DNA of 64,000 nt from Rhineura floridana (lineage: Eukaryota; Chordata; Lepidosauria; Squamata; Rhineuridae), in NCBI RefSeq assembly GCF_030035675.1, contig NC_084480.1, positions 288,820,394 through 288,884,393 of the forward strand, written 5' to 3'. Below are positions 27,506-39,559 of the stretch, piece after piece (positions within the stretch are counted from its first letter, which is position 1; each line of letters begins with the position of its first letter). A model generated the notes under the pieces. It worked only from the letters and a program-made list of their open reading frames with translations. It did no database searches and was not told the DNA's origin. The position numbers and the translations under genes are program-made.

Positions 27506-29279
27506 ATATAACTGGTCAGTTCTCTGTGTTCTTATCATAGGAAATCTATTGTGTATGTTAAAGGAGAACAAGAGTCAAGTCTATTAATGTAGCCTAAGTT
27601 TTTTCTCTGTTACAATTTTCTTCTAATGACTTTTTGCATATGGACATGCCTATGTGGTAGGAGTCTCCTTGACCTTTTAATCATTGCCTACAGCAAGAAT
27701 TATTGATTGTATTTGTTGTTGTTGGAGTAACAAGCTGTTTAAATTGTATTCCGTTTTCCCCAGTAGTCATACACAAAAATTATTTCCCACTAACTACAAA
27801 TATTCCCAAGTTTCCATTTGAATATTATCTCCTATGACTTGTTCCCACCTAATCATGTTAGATAAAATATTGCTCCATTTAACACTTAACTTTTAATAGA
27901 ATTTTATAGATTTTGACAAGATAATGTTTTTCATTATCTTTTTTTTAAAAGTCATGTGTCTTCTCAAATAACTGTAAAGGAAGATTTTGAAAGAGCAAGA
28001 TACATTTTCTCCATTTTACCATTTGTTTCCTGATATAAGTTAGAGGTGATTGTTTGCATCAATTGAACTGGATTGTGTTTGGACATGACATTTCTTTCAT
28101 GGATAGATGTCCAGTTATTCATAATTTGAATAAGCATGATCCCCCCCCCCCGAACAGAGCTTGTTTTGGAATTTAGCATCTTTAGAGGAGTGGAAAGGAG
28201 TTATTACATAACTCCAGGACAGACATCATTCTCTCAGCTTAAGTGTTTGTCTGTTTAAAATGGAGATGAGTAATGATTTCCTTTGCAAGTGAGCTGATGC
28301 TGACAAGTAGGAGGATTGTATGTGCTTTGCACATTGAAGCTATATAAACTGTGAGCTGCTTATGTTTTGGTTTTGGCATTCTGGTATTAAATCTGAAAGC
28401 AAGAAAAGACCCCCAAAAGCAGAAGCAACGTACGGGATGATAATTTTGTGGTAGCATTATAATTGCACTCAAAATGTGTTGCTCCTGTGATCACACCCTG
28501 TCTGTCTAATGTAAATGTGTGCTTGATTCCAGCTTGGGTTGAATATGGCACAGTGAGAGTCAAAACGATATATTCATGCATTAAGTGCATATCAAGCTAG
28601 TAGTTAATGTGTTTTCAATCAGTAAAAGAGCCAGTGCAAGGAATGTTAAATTTGAATGTGGGTGGTTTTTGTTAGAATCCATTCTCATTGGGTGGCCTTG
28701 TATCATCCCTTATTTGTGACGTCTTGTCTTGGGCCACCCTGAGTGTCTTGGCCTGAGTAAGAATTTTAACCCATGTATCCCACATCTGATTAACACTTTT
28801 GTTTGTGCTGGCTCTTTATTGGCTGACTGACACCTGTCCTAGGGTCCTTTATAAATGCATGTCTATTTTTGAATGGGTTTAGTTTTCACTGCTGATTTCA
28901 GTCCCCCCCCCACAAGTTGGTGAGATGAGACCTAAAAGAAAATAGAATTTGAAGTTTATAGTTCTTTAGCAAGTGAAGATCATTGCTGTCAGTAACTTGT
29001 GGTTACTTTTATTATTGTGGATATCTTTGATTTTCATATTTTATTACAAGTTCCGCAGAAAGCCACAAGTTCAGCTTGAAGGTCACATTCCATTGATACA
29101 GCAATCCTGAATTACCATGGAATTGTGAAGATAATATACCAAGGAAATCTGGAACATGCTAGGCTAGCTAGATGAACATATATTAATCAGTGGATTGTGA
29201 GAATTGCAACTCCTGTGTCATCAGAAGGCAGAGCAGCAAAGTTATGTCTTACAACCCTTTGGTTATCCATCTTGCCAGG
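27506..29279. other. Intergenic, nothing firmly recognised
   Basis: AT-rich with a 12-base C run at 28141-28152 and a 9-base C run near 28903. No supported coding sequence. Confidence 0.45.
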
Positions 29280-32200
29280 ATGGGGGCTATAAAAGTGAGG
29301 AGGTGTGTTGCTGCTAGTGGACTGTGACTTCAGGGAGGTCACAGGGTGCCTCATCCTCTCTGGTTAATGGTATATAGAAGGAAGACTGTTCTGTGTGAGA
29401 GAGTGTGGAAATTGCATGAGGTGAATATTGTGCCATCCCTAGGACCCTCTGGTGAGAGGGAAAAGCTGGCGGGGAGGGAGTAGGTGAGTCCCTGGTGAGA
29501 GTGGGGTTTCAAGAGAAGCAGATATATCTGACCCACTGTTAGTCTTAAGTTGCACTTTTTCACTTTATGAGATCAGATAGGCTGTTTGTGACTGTACATA
29601 GAAGGATGAATTTATGAGGCTGCTGTTGTTGGCACCTGTACTTATTTATTAATATTTCTGCCCTTTGTACTTTGCTCTGGTGTACTTAGTCATGCTGGGC
29701 CACTGTAAATTGACTTCTCTGTATTTTGTACTGGGAGTTGCTGTTGCTCCAAGGCAGCAATAGGTGTCTGGATAAAGGGACAGGGGAGGCAACCCTGGGC
29801 TGCTGCCATTGGCAGTGGGAGGTATAGCATGGTGTGTGGTCATGCTGTCTAAGAAATAGGAACAACAAAAGACTGGAAACAGTCACCTTTTCTGAGCTAC
29901 CCTCAACCAACAAGTCTTCTCTAGCCATGCTGTCCTATCTTCCTACCTTGTGGTGGGCTCAATCCATAATAATTCAACAGTCATTTATAGTGCAATGCAG
30001 GTGAAGGGACTGATCTGTGTATTATCAAGACCTGGGTGGATGGACTGGATTTGACCCATCTCTGTCTGCCTGTACTTAGTGCAGCACCAGCATAATTTGG
30101 GAGCAGGGAGCACTGCAGTCATCCATAGGGAGCACATCTACCTTACTAGGAAATCAGTGTTTTGTACCAGGTGATAGAACAGGAATCTTGTTGGAGTTCC
30201 ATCCAGTGGGCTGTTGTCTAACAGACTTCCTGACTGAACTTGTAGAGGCAATTTCTGGTGTGGTCTTAAAGAATCCTACATCCGTGCTAGCACGTGGTCC
30301 AGCTCATGGCTTCATGGCCACCATGGAGCTGTCTTAATACATCATGGGCCTAGCTTATATTGCAGGTTGCACTTTTTATCTGGTTTTTGCTTGTGTGGAT
30401 TGAGAGCCAATTGGTGGTTGGAGAGATTGTGTAGTTCTGTTGTCATGGACTGGTCACTCCCTGTTAAGATTGACTGTGGGTTTCATATGGAGTGGCTTTG
30501 TCAAACTTCTCCTGTAGGGGTGGGAAGCCTATTTAGTGTCCTGGCTAACTTCATTGGATTCAGACTCAGACTGGAGTGTTTTTCGCCATTATGTTTAATG
30601 TGACATCTCAGTTTAGATTTAGACAATTTCATAGATCCCCTTATAGATTACCCAGAACTCTGCATCTCTACACCATGACTACTCAAACTAAGATGTCTCA
30701 GCAATTAGACATGCCCCTTGAAACCCTTTAAATAGGCTCAGGGCAGGGGTTCCTTTGAATGGGATTGGACTAGCAATCTGGCACCCTACAAATAGGTTGA
30801 AAAGCTGGCACCGTCTGTGAGTGTCTGAATATCTGCCTGTGCATTCTTGGTGATGGCAGTACTTTGAGATCCTCCTCGGACACCACCTCTTGTTCAGCAT
30901 CTGATCCCTCCTCTTCAAGAGGAGGTGTGAGCAGCACCAGTTGGGCAATGAGGGAGGGCTGCTGGGAGGAAAATAGGCTGGCTCATTGGCAGATAGCATT
31001 TCAGTTGTAACTGGAACTATGGGGGCAGAGCTGTCAGTGTCAAAAGTGCTGAAGCCTTCTCATGTTTCAGTCCCCTCCTGCTGCAACCCACTGGGCTCTT
31101 CCCTAGGATCCCAGACTTCCTCCTTCTCCTCCTCGTGATCACTCCAGGAATGCTCCACATGGCCAGTGACAATTAGGATGGTCTGCTCCCAAAGACTTAT
31201 GGAATCTGAGGATTCCTGAATGGTCTTCAGGGATCTCCCAAGCTGCATGGGTGGTGCCCTCTGTTGAGGCCCTATTCTCACTGTGGGTGAGATGAGTGGA
31301 GTCATTGGCACAGTCACTCCTGAACTCCCTCTGTGATTACAGGGAACTCAGAAAGCTTCTTGGTTCTCCAAGGAACTCCAAGCAATGAAGCAGCTTGGCA
31401 GATAGTTGGAACACAGGTGGTACAAATTTTGCAGCAAATACAATGAAACATCACATAATTATACCTACGATGTGTTGGTGGCGGCAGCAAAGATGGCTTA
31501 CTTCTCCATCACCATTGCATCCTCAGTGAACTGCCAAGCAGAGCTTTCCCAAGTGGTGCTTAGATCTAGCCTGGGTATAGGAACAACTAACCACTTGGTA
31601 GCCTTCTGTGATAGATTTGCAAAGCACTTTGAGGGTATCATCGCTTGTATCTACTCCAGCCTTGACACTGTAGTTATTGCAGGACCTATCGGGGAGTATT
31701 AGAGTGCCATCTGGTCAAAGGTTGTGGGAGGAATTTCTGTTACTGAGATCTGAAGATGGAGACAGAATGTTTGCAGGGGTTAGGCTCATCACTCTTCTCT
31801 TGACACTTGCTTGTCATGGTTGGAAATAGCTAGCAGAGAGGAAGAGAGGGTCCAGGGAATGCTTAATCCTAATTTATGGGCGGAAGTGATGCCAAATGCC
31901 CTGAAAGAGGATAACTTTAGATAACTAGCATCCAGTCGCAACTGTCCCTTTAGTGGGCAAGATGATTGAGAAAGTGATGGCAAGCCAACTCCAGACATGC
32001 CTGCATGAAGCAGATTATCTAGACTAATTTCAGTCTGACTCAGGCCTGAGGTCAACATTGTAACAGCCTTGGATGCCTTTATTTCCATTTATTAATTGCT
32101 TCCTATAAAACATCTCATAAAGACCCTCCGTGGCGCATAGTGGTAAGCGGCAGTAATGCAGCTGAAGCTCTGCTCACAGCCAGAGTTCGATTCCAATGGA

Positions 32201-32340
32201 AGGAGGAAGTCAAATCCCCGGTAAAAGGGGTCAAGGTCCACTCAGCCTTCCATCCATCTGTGGTCAGTAGAATGAGTACCCGGCATATGCTGGGGGGTAA
32301 GAAAGGCCGGGGATGGAACTGGCAATCCCACCCCATATAT

Positions 32341-34070
32341 CAGAGCTTGGAAGTAACTAGTTACAAGTAACAAATTACTTGTAATTCATTACTTTTTGAG
32401 TAACGAGTAGGTAATTCCTTTACATTTTGATTGTAATAGAACTAGGAGTAATTTTACTACTTTTGTGGAGTAATTATAACGTTTCCAGAATTACTTTTGG
32501 GCATTACTTGGGGGGGGGAGCAGGGGAAGTCTTCTGCTCCTCTGATTTGTGGATGAAAATCATGTGCCTGAAACTGGGCTTCTGTGCAGCATTGCTCTTT
32601 CCTCATGCTCTGTGGATGGGTAGGAGGCGACGAGGGAGGAGGCAGAGAATGAGACGGGGTGGAGTGGAGAAAACAATTATTTTTAAAAATGGATGGTGGT
32701 GGTGAAGAATGGAGTGGAAAAAGAATCTGGAGGGCAAGAACATGGATAAAGGAGGAGAAGGAGGCAGCAGCAGAATGGAGATAAAGAACTGTGGAGGTGA
32801 AAGATAACGACGTGTGTGTGTGAGAGTGAGAGTGAGAATACTGGGTCTGCACTTGGCACACAAAGTGGCCTCCACCACCCTCTCTGGCTACTGTGCTGCA
32901 TTTGCAGTATTTTAACTGTTTTGCATCTCAGGTGAAAATGTTTGCTTGGGTGAGTGTCCCTTAGTTGGTGGCAGGGCAGGGCAGGGTCCGGGAGGTGGTT
33001 AAGTGAGAGAGATTATGGTTGCTGGCTGAGTGGGGGCAGTTGCACTTGGTTTGATGTGCAAAGATCTGAGTAGTGGCCTCTGCCTCCCTCCCCACCACCC
33101 TTACCAGCAGAGAGACTGTGATGTTCCTATATTAATGTATATATGGTAAGTGTTGTTGTTTTAGAAGATACATGGTAAGTGGAGTGAAAGAGGGGGAGTG
33201 AATGGGCAGTAGAATGCGAGATGATTGGCTGAGTGTTTAAAATGGCTGAATGTATAAAAGGAAGAGTGAGAGTGGAATAGGGGGAGAGAAGAGAACTGAG
33301 TGGATTGCTTGGTGGGGTTTAGAGAGTTGTTTACCAGGAGGGAGGTGGAGTTCGGATTAGTATTGAGTAAAACCATATGCTTATGTGCCTTAAGAAGAAA
33401 TCTTGTTAATCTTGTTAGCTTCGTTATCTTTAATAAATACTTAATTTGGTTTACCAAAGGCCTGATCCTTGGCTGGGGTTTCACAGACCAGAAGGGAGGG
33501 TAAGGTAATGACCAAGGCTGAAGGGGAATTGTAACAAATGGTGGCAGCGGTGAAGAGAATAACAATACCAGTATTCAGAGTCTCTGGGAATACTAGTATT
33601 GGGACGTGACTGGTGGTTGCCTAGCAGGGGGATCTGTTGAGATCTGTGCTAGAGCGGATAGGTAAACCATAAGAGAGTGCGGTCCGGACTGGTGGAGTCC
33701 CTGGCGGTGCCTAGAGACAGGCAGTAACCACGAGCAGGTAGGAACCTGACAGGGAGAGCCAGGGAAGGACGCATCACAGAGACCACCGCTGCTATCTTAT
33801 GAATAAGAATAATTATTCTACTACCTCTGTATGTGTTTGTTTATTTTTAATGTTCTTTTGGGCGACTTAGATGTGCAACAGCCAAGGCCAGCACCTTGTA
33901 GGTTTTTTTAAAGTAACTGAAATGTAATTGTAGTGATTACTTTGGAGGAAAAGTAAAGTAATCAGTTACTTTCAGAGCAGTTGTAATTGTAACGGTAATT
34001 ACTACTTTTTTGGGGCCATGTAACTGTAACTGTAATTTATTACTTTTTAAAAGTAATCTTCCAAGCTCTG
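32341..34070 (+). mobile_element. hAT element (CAGAGCTTGG ends), non-autonomous, split by a solo LTR
   Basis: Ends CAGAGCTTGGAAG / CTTCCAAGCTCTG with a perfect 8-bp duplication CCATATAT (32333-32340, 34071-34078), which is also the SINE sequence. Both ends carry many GTAATT/AAGTAAC motifs. Without the LTR and its duplication it is about 1.06 kb. No transposase recognised; the middle is GA-rich (32600-32830). A related copy ends at 46830. Confidence 0.88.
33117..33778 (+). mobile_element. Solo LTR of the same Gmr1-like family
   Basis: 662 bp, TGTGATG...CATCACA, matching the LTRs of the 7.3-13.5 kb element closely over most of its length but shorter in the first third. Flanked by the 5-bp duplication GAGAC (33112-33116, 33779-33783). 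No interior remains, as expected after LTR-LTR recombination. It sits inside a hAT element. Confidence 0.92.
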
Positions 34071-34751
34071 CCATATATACGGTCTGCCTAGTAAACGTCG
34101 CAAGACATCACCCTAAGAGTTGGAAACGATTCGCACTATAAGTGCGGGGACACCTTTACCTTTTTATTAAACATCTCAAAGCCATTTTCACAGTAAAAAC
34201 ATATAAAATAATTTTCAGCCCAGTACTGATAGACTGGGATAAAAATCTCCACTTAAAAGGCTTTTTGACAAAGGAAGGTTTTTAATAGGTGCTGAAAAAA
34301 TAATAGGGACTGTGTCTGTCCTAGATGTAATGGGAGGGATTTGCAAGGGCTAGTAGATGCCACCATGCTAAAGATCCAATTCCTACATCATACAGAAGGG
34401 ACCTCCTGATGAGATGGTATTTGCAGAAGGCCCTCTCTTGCAGAATGCAGGATGGATTACCTTTATTGGGAGTGAGATAGGAAGTGTAATTATGTTGATT
34501 CTTGATCTCGGCAGTGTTCAACACTATTTACCATAGTGTCCTCTTGAAATAACTCTGTGGATTGGGAGTTGGAGGTACTGTGCTGCAGTGGCTCCACTCC
34601 TACTTGCAGGGTTGCTATCAGAGTAGCATTGGGGTACTTCTGGTATAGAAGTCCCACAGGGTTCCATCTTGTCTCTCATGTTATTTAACATCTATATGGA
34701 ATTGCTCGGAGCGCTCATCCATTAATTTGGGACACGGTGTCATCGATATGT

Positions 34752-35257
34752 TAAGTAACAAAAAACAAAGTCATAGGCACCCAAGTGACAATGAATTGAT
34801 ATAAAAATATTGTGTAAACATAAAGAAATGTACATGTAAACATGTGCAGATATGTGTATATGAAATACAAAATCACAAGATGCAAATATAAATTCTCCAA
34901 GCTATAGCCACTACATACAAAACATTCTCCAAACAATACAGGTGATAAACTGATGAGCTCTTCAGATTGGAGAATTATTCAGAAATGGCAGCCATGAATC
35001 CTTTTAGTTCCTCAAAATTTTATTTGTCAGAAATGTGTTGTTCCTGTTAACTGTGCTTTTTCTGTAAGTGCTTAGTCATTTGAGTTCAACCTAAAAGGTT
35101 GTGACTCCAAGAACTATAATCTAAAAGGCAGCAGCAGCTTGTGAATATTGGTATATTTCTCCTTGCCTAGGATTTGAAATCACTTTTGTGCTTTGTTACT
35201 TATATCTGGAGACTCTCTTCTCTGTTTTTTGCTAGGTATTAGACCTCTGGATTTATT
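34752..35257. mobile_element. Unclassified insertion in L2
   Basis: About 500 bp of AT-rich sequence interrupting L2 between the GVRCxxY and YADD codons; TCGATATGTT at the left and TTGATATGCT at the right are L2 sequence that may be duplicated. GTAACAAAAAACAAAG at the left is loosely mirrored by CTTTGTTACTTA near 35196. Family unknown. Confidence 0.4.
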
Positions 35258-35660
35258 GATATGCTGATGACACTCAGCTCTATCTGTCCATTCCGTCTGA
35301 ATTGGGAGAGGCTGTACAGGTGTTGGATTAGTGCCTGGAGGCAGTGATGAACCAAATGAGACCCAGTGAACGGAAGCTGAATCTTGGCAAGATTATGGTG
35401 CTGCACATTGGTGGTTTTCAAATCCAGAAATTTGGGAGATGGCATGTTATGGATGGGATTGCACTCCCCCAAAAGAGCAAGGGGGGCTCTCCTCAATTCA
35501 AATACTGTTACTGGAGGTGTAGGTGGCTTTAGTGGCGAGGAGTGCCTGTGCCCAGCTGTAGTTGGTTCACCAGCTATAGATGTTACTGAATCGGAACAGC
35601 CTAATCTCAATAATCTATGCTCTACATGGGACTGCCTGGGACAGCTAGTGTAGAGTGCAG

Positions 35661-36650
35661 CTGCCAAGTTGTTAAGCGGCAGCTAGATAGGGTCATGAGA
35701 CACCAGTTCTTGGGAGTTGAGCAATGGTCTCCCAATACTAGCATCTGAAATTAACCATCTAAGTAGGAATGGAACCACTTTCTCCTAGATCAGGAAGAGT
35801 TCTTTTCAAAGCTGACTAAAGGATAAGATGCATAATTCCCAAAGTTCCATTAATATTGTTGTTACTATATATTACTTTCCCATCTTCTGCTCAATTAGTA
35901 GCTTTCAAAGGAAAAAAAGGAAATAACAGCATTAAAACAATAATGCAAATTGTGGTGCATAAATATTATGGGCATCCCTGGAATTTTCAGCTGGAATTTT
36001 CTCCCGAATTCTAAAACTAGTGCTGTGCCTATAAAACAACTAATCAGCAACTCTCTTTAAGACCCATATAAATTTAATTCTAGGCACTAGTTTTGCTTTG
36101 AATACCTGATAAGGAATTCATGAGCTTTGCTGTTTAAGTTTTTAAGAGAAGATTGAAAACAGAGAAGAGCATCAGTCATATACACAATAAAGAAAAAAAA
36201 GAGGGCATCATGTTGCAGATGGTAATGTGGCTTCTGCTGGACCCAACAAATCGCATGCACAGTTCTTGTACAGCACAGGCCATGTTCTGGGAGTTGTTAC
36301 ATTTGTGCATCCTGTCTATTTTGTCTGTCTTATACTTTGTTAATCCTTTGAGGTAAGACCAGGCTGTTTTTGTACCCAGTAACAGCCAAACCTCTTGATT
36401 TTTATCAAAGCAATAGTTATTCTACCATTGATTTTTGTCTGTGGTTTCTCCAACTAGGACCTTTTCCTGAGCAGCATTTAAAAACACTGCACTGGAGAGT
36501 TTTAGTACTCTCTGCCAAGTTTAATGAGCAGAGTGTTGACTACTGAACAAATGACACCAGCAACTTTTTAAATTATGGATGGCCAACTGGCTGTTGATAA
36601 AGCAATTTTATCTGCCCCCCAGCAGCCCAATCAAATTTTAATTAAGGTAT
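35661..36650. other. Unassigned intergenic sequence
   Basis: AT-rich, no recognised coding sequence or repeat. Confidence 0.4.
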
Positions 36651-36840
36651 GAGAGCCGGTGTGGTGTAGTGGTTAAGGTGTTGGACTACGATTTCGGAGA
36701 CCAGGGTTCGAATCCCCACATAGCCATGAAGCTCACTGGGTGACCTTGGGCCAGTCACTGCCTCTCAGCCTCATGAAAACTGTATTCATAGGGTCGCCAT
36801 AAGTCAGAATCGACTTGAAGGCAGTATATTTACATTTTAT
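36651..36840 (+). mobile_element. Sauria SINE
   Basis: GAGAGCCGGTGTGGTGTAGT (A-box part), GGTTCGAATCC (B box), then AGCTCACTGGGTGACCTTGG, and a BovB-type 3' end GGGTCGCCATAAGTCAGAAT CGACTTGAAGGCA. This is the squamate tRNA-SINE family mobilised by BovB. Confidence 0.88.
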
Positions 36841-37214
36841 GGTAAAAATATGCCTATAGTTCCACATATGAAAATTGTTCTCAAAATTGTGTGGACGAGA
36901 CAGATTCCAGGCTATGATGCTTATCTAGATTCAAACACAGAATAATAATTGGAACGTTTGTTTTCTGTTGTCCCCCTGCTTTGCAAATATATCTGCTTCA
37001 TGGATAAATGTGAACTCAGCATGTTTTGCCTTTGCACATGCAAAGAAGTAAGGACTGTTACAAAAAAGAGAAAATATATGGAAGTATTTATACAGGGTTA
37101 TGTGGTGAAAGATCAGGAGTTGTGTTTACAACACTCCTGATTACTCTCCAGTTTAGCCTGTTACATTACATCAATCATTCCCTAATATTCTTCTAAGGCA
37201 AACTAGCAATTATA

Positions 37215-39559
37215 TATATGCCCTGGGGGAGTTCCCAGTAGATAGAACAGGTGACCCCATTAAAGCCCTTGTCACTCTGGAACAGCGAGGAGCATTGGGC
37301 TCTTGACACAGTTGCCCCTGAGCGCCCTCTCCAGCATTGTGGAGCCCAGTTTGCACCTTGGTACACCAGTGAGCTAAGGGCAATGAAACAGGCTGGACGA
37401 CAGCTAGAGCGCAAGTGACAAAAGACATGCTGTGAGGCTGATCGGGCATGAGTAAAACATCATGACCGTGCCTACTGTGTGGCGGTGAGGGCGGCGAAGA
37501 AGGCCCACTTCTCTGCTTCCATCACATCCTCAAGTAGCCGTCCAGTGGAGCTTTTCTGTATTGTCAGGGGTCTGATGACATCAGCTCCAGGAAATGGAGT
37601 CTTAGACCGTTCGGAGACCCACTGTGAATTGTTTGCAAGGCACTCTGAGGGTACAGTTGCTCGCCTCCATAGCAGTCTTGATGCCCCATCCACATCTACT
37701 GTAGTCCCCAATGAGGTGTCCAGTGCAACGTCTGCTGTAACTTCTTGGGAACAGTTTCAGTTGATACGGCCTGATGACGAAGACAAGGTGCTTGCAGTGA
37801 TGCAGCCAGCAACGTGTCCTCTCGACCCTTACCCTTCTTGGCTTATTAAAGCTTGCCAAGAGGGTTTGACTGAGTGGATCCAGGGTGTGATCAATGCATC
37901 ATTGCAGGAGGGAGTGGTTCCAGCCGCCCTGAAAGGCAGTGATCCGACCACTCCTGAAAAAGCCCACCCTGGTCCATTGGTCTGTGACAATTACCACCCG
38001 GTTGCAAATACCCTCTTCTTAGGGAAGGTGATTGAGAGGGTTGTGACGCAGCAATTGCAAGTACTCTTGGATGAAACAGATCATCCTGACCCATTGCAGT
38101 CTGGGTTCAGACCTGGTTATAAGATTGAATCGGCCTTGGTCGCCCTGATACATGACCTTTATTGGGAGAAGGACAGGGGGAGTGTGATCCTGTTACTCTT
38201 ACTTGATCTCTCAGCGGCTTTTGATACCGTTGAGCATGGTATCCTTCTGGGCCGACTTGGTGAGATGGGAATCGGAGGCACTGTTTTACAGTGGTTCTGA
38301 TCCTATCTCCAGGGTCGTTTTCAGAGAATAGCATTGGGTGATTGTCTTTTGGCCCCCTGGCAGCTGTACTGTGGGGTGCTGCAGGGTACCATCTTGTCCC
38401 CCATGCTGTTTAACATCTATATGAAGCCCTTGGGAGCAGTCATCAGGCGATTTGGGGTGAGGTGTCAGCAGTACGCTGATGATACCCAGCTCTATGTCTC
38501 TGTAACATCTGAATCTGGAGAGGCCGTGCAAGCCCTGGACTACTGCCTGGACTCGATAGTGGGCTGGATGAGGGCCAATAAACTGACTCTGAATCCTAGC
38601 AAGACAGGGTGCTGTGGCTTGGTGGTTCCCAAGGTTGGATAATTGGTCCATTGCCTGCTTTGGATGGGGTCGTAGTCCCTCTGAAAGAGCAGGTCCGTAG
38701 TTTGGAGGTGCTCCTAGATCCATCTTTGTCGCTAGAGGCCCAGGTGACCTCAGTGGCTAGGAGTGCCTTTTACCAGCTTCGGCTGGTAAGACAGCTGCGG
38801 CCGTTTGTGGACCACGATAGCCTGGCCACTATTGTCCACACAATGGTAACCTCCAGGCTGGATTACTGTAATGCGCTGTATGTGGGGCTGCCCTTGAGGT
38901 TGGTGTGGAAGCTGCAGCTGGTGCAACATGTGGTGGCGACACTGCGCACTGGCGCAGGGTATCGCCAATATGTCACCCTGCTGCTGAAAGAATTGCACTG
39001 GCTGCTCATTTGCTACTGGGCCAAGTTCAAGGTTCTAGTTTTGGGGTACAAAGTCCTTGGGACCAGGATACCTAAAAGACCGTCTTATCCCTTATATACC
39101 CAGTCAGTCACTGCACTCTGCAGGTGAGGGCCTCCTGCAGATACCATTTTATCAGGAGGTCTGTTCTGCACAACATAGGAAACTGCCCTTTAGTGTGGTG
39201 GCACCTACCCTGTGGAACTCCCTACCCTTAAATATTAGACAGACGCCATCTGTTATCTTTTCGGCGCGAATTGAAGACGTCCTCTTTCAGCAAGCCTTTT
39301 GATTTGAGACCTTATCCCAGTCTGCTTCTGTGTTGGAATTGCTTTTTAATATGCTTGTAAATCTTTTTTTAAAAAACAATATGTTTAACCTTTTTTTAAA
39401 ATGTCTTCACAGCTTTTTAAAAAGTTGTTTTGTTTTAATGTATTTTAATGACTGTTTTTATGATGTTTTAAAGTGTTTTTAGTGTTTTTGTTTGCCACCC
39501 TGGGCTCCTGCTGGGAGGAAGGGCGGGATACAAATAAAATAATAAATAAATAAATAATA
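37215..39559 (+). mobile_element. L2-clade LINE, 3' 2.3 kb with tail
   Basis: 5'-truncated. Frames 37479-38300, 38334-38642, 38609-39127 and 39057-39302 encode, in order, RT fingers/palm (DLSAAFDTVEHGILL), GVLQGTILSPMLFNIY, QQYADDTQLYV, WMRANKLTLNPSKTG, PLKEQVRSLEVLLDPSLS, RLDYCNALYVGLPL, HWLLICYWAKFKVL and SVVAPTLWNSLP. The 3' end is GGAAGGGCGGGATACAAATA and (AATA)n. A few frame breaks. The best-preserved LINE here besides CR1. Confidence 0.9.

Larger units (their letters stand above)
32122..34160 (+). mobile_element. tRNA-derived SINE (GACCCTCCGTGGCGC head), split by a hAT element
   Basis: The head GACCCTCCGTGGCGCATAGT and AGAGTTCGATTCC resemble tRNA A and B boxes. The body continues to 32340 and resumes at 34071 (ACGGTCTGCCTAGTAAACG), ending ACACCTTTACC. 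Target duplication: AAACATCTCATAAAG-like at 32107-32121 and AAACATCTCAAAG at 34169-34181. A complete copy on the other strand lies at 50712-51004. Confidence 0.85.
32070..34490 (-). mobile_element. Minus-oriented L2 3' end inserted in the plus L2, itself split by a SINE
   Basis: Left of the SINE: TTTATTTCCATTTATTAATTG (tail). Right of it (34190-34490): the same 3' terminal region as at 52.1-52.6 kb and 53.8-54.3 kb, including GATAGACTGGGATAAAAATC and CTCCTGATGAGATGGTATTT. The ends are approximate. Confidence 0.65.
29280..35660 (+). mobile_element. L2-clade LINE, nearly full ORF2 but decayed, host of nested insertions
   Basis: Plus-strand L2 segments in order: a possible 5' region with a TATA-like CTATAAAAG (29287), endonuclease-like sequence (about 29950-30660: DLICV..WVDG, RPP-like and SDHSL-like remnants), pre-RT and RT start (31290-32070: VLVAAAKMAYFS), RT core (34490-34740: LDLGS.. 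and VPQGSILSLMLFN equivalents), YADDTQLY (35258-35290) and the following domain to about 35660. Segments 32070-34490 and 34752-35258 are later insertions; 30.69-31.28 kb does not match L2 clearly. Numerous stops. Confidence 0.7.

Noticed and set aside
28141-28152. C run as a regulatory or G-quadruplex element
   Set aside because: A single 12-base homopolymer; too little to support any function.
32122-32340. tRNA gene from A- and B-box-like sequence
   Set aside because: No cloverleaf; it is the head of a SINE with target duplications. The same applies to 36651, 50712 and 55123.
37479-39302. Reverse-transcriptase-like frames as host genes
   Set aside because: They are parts of one L2 LINE ending in an (AATA)n tail.
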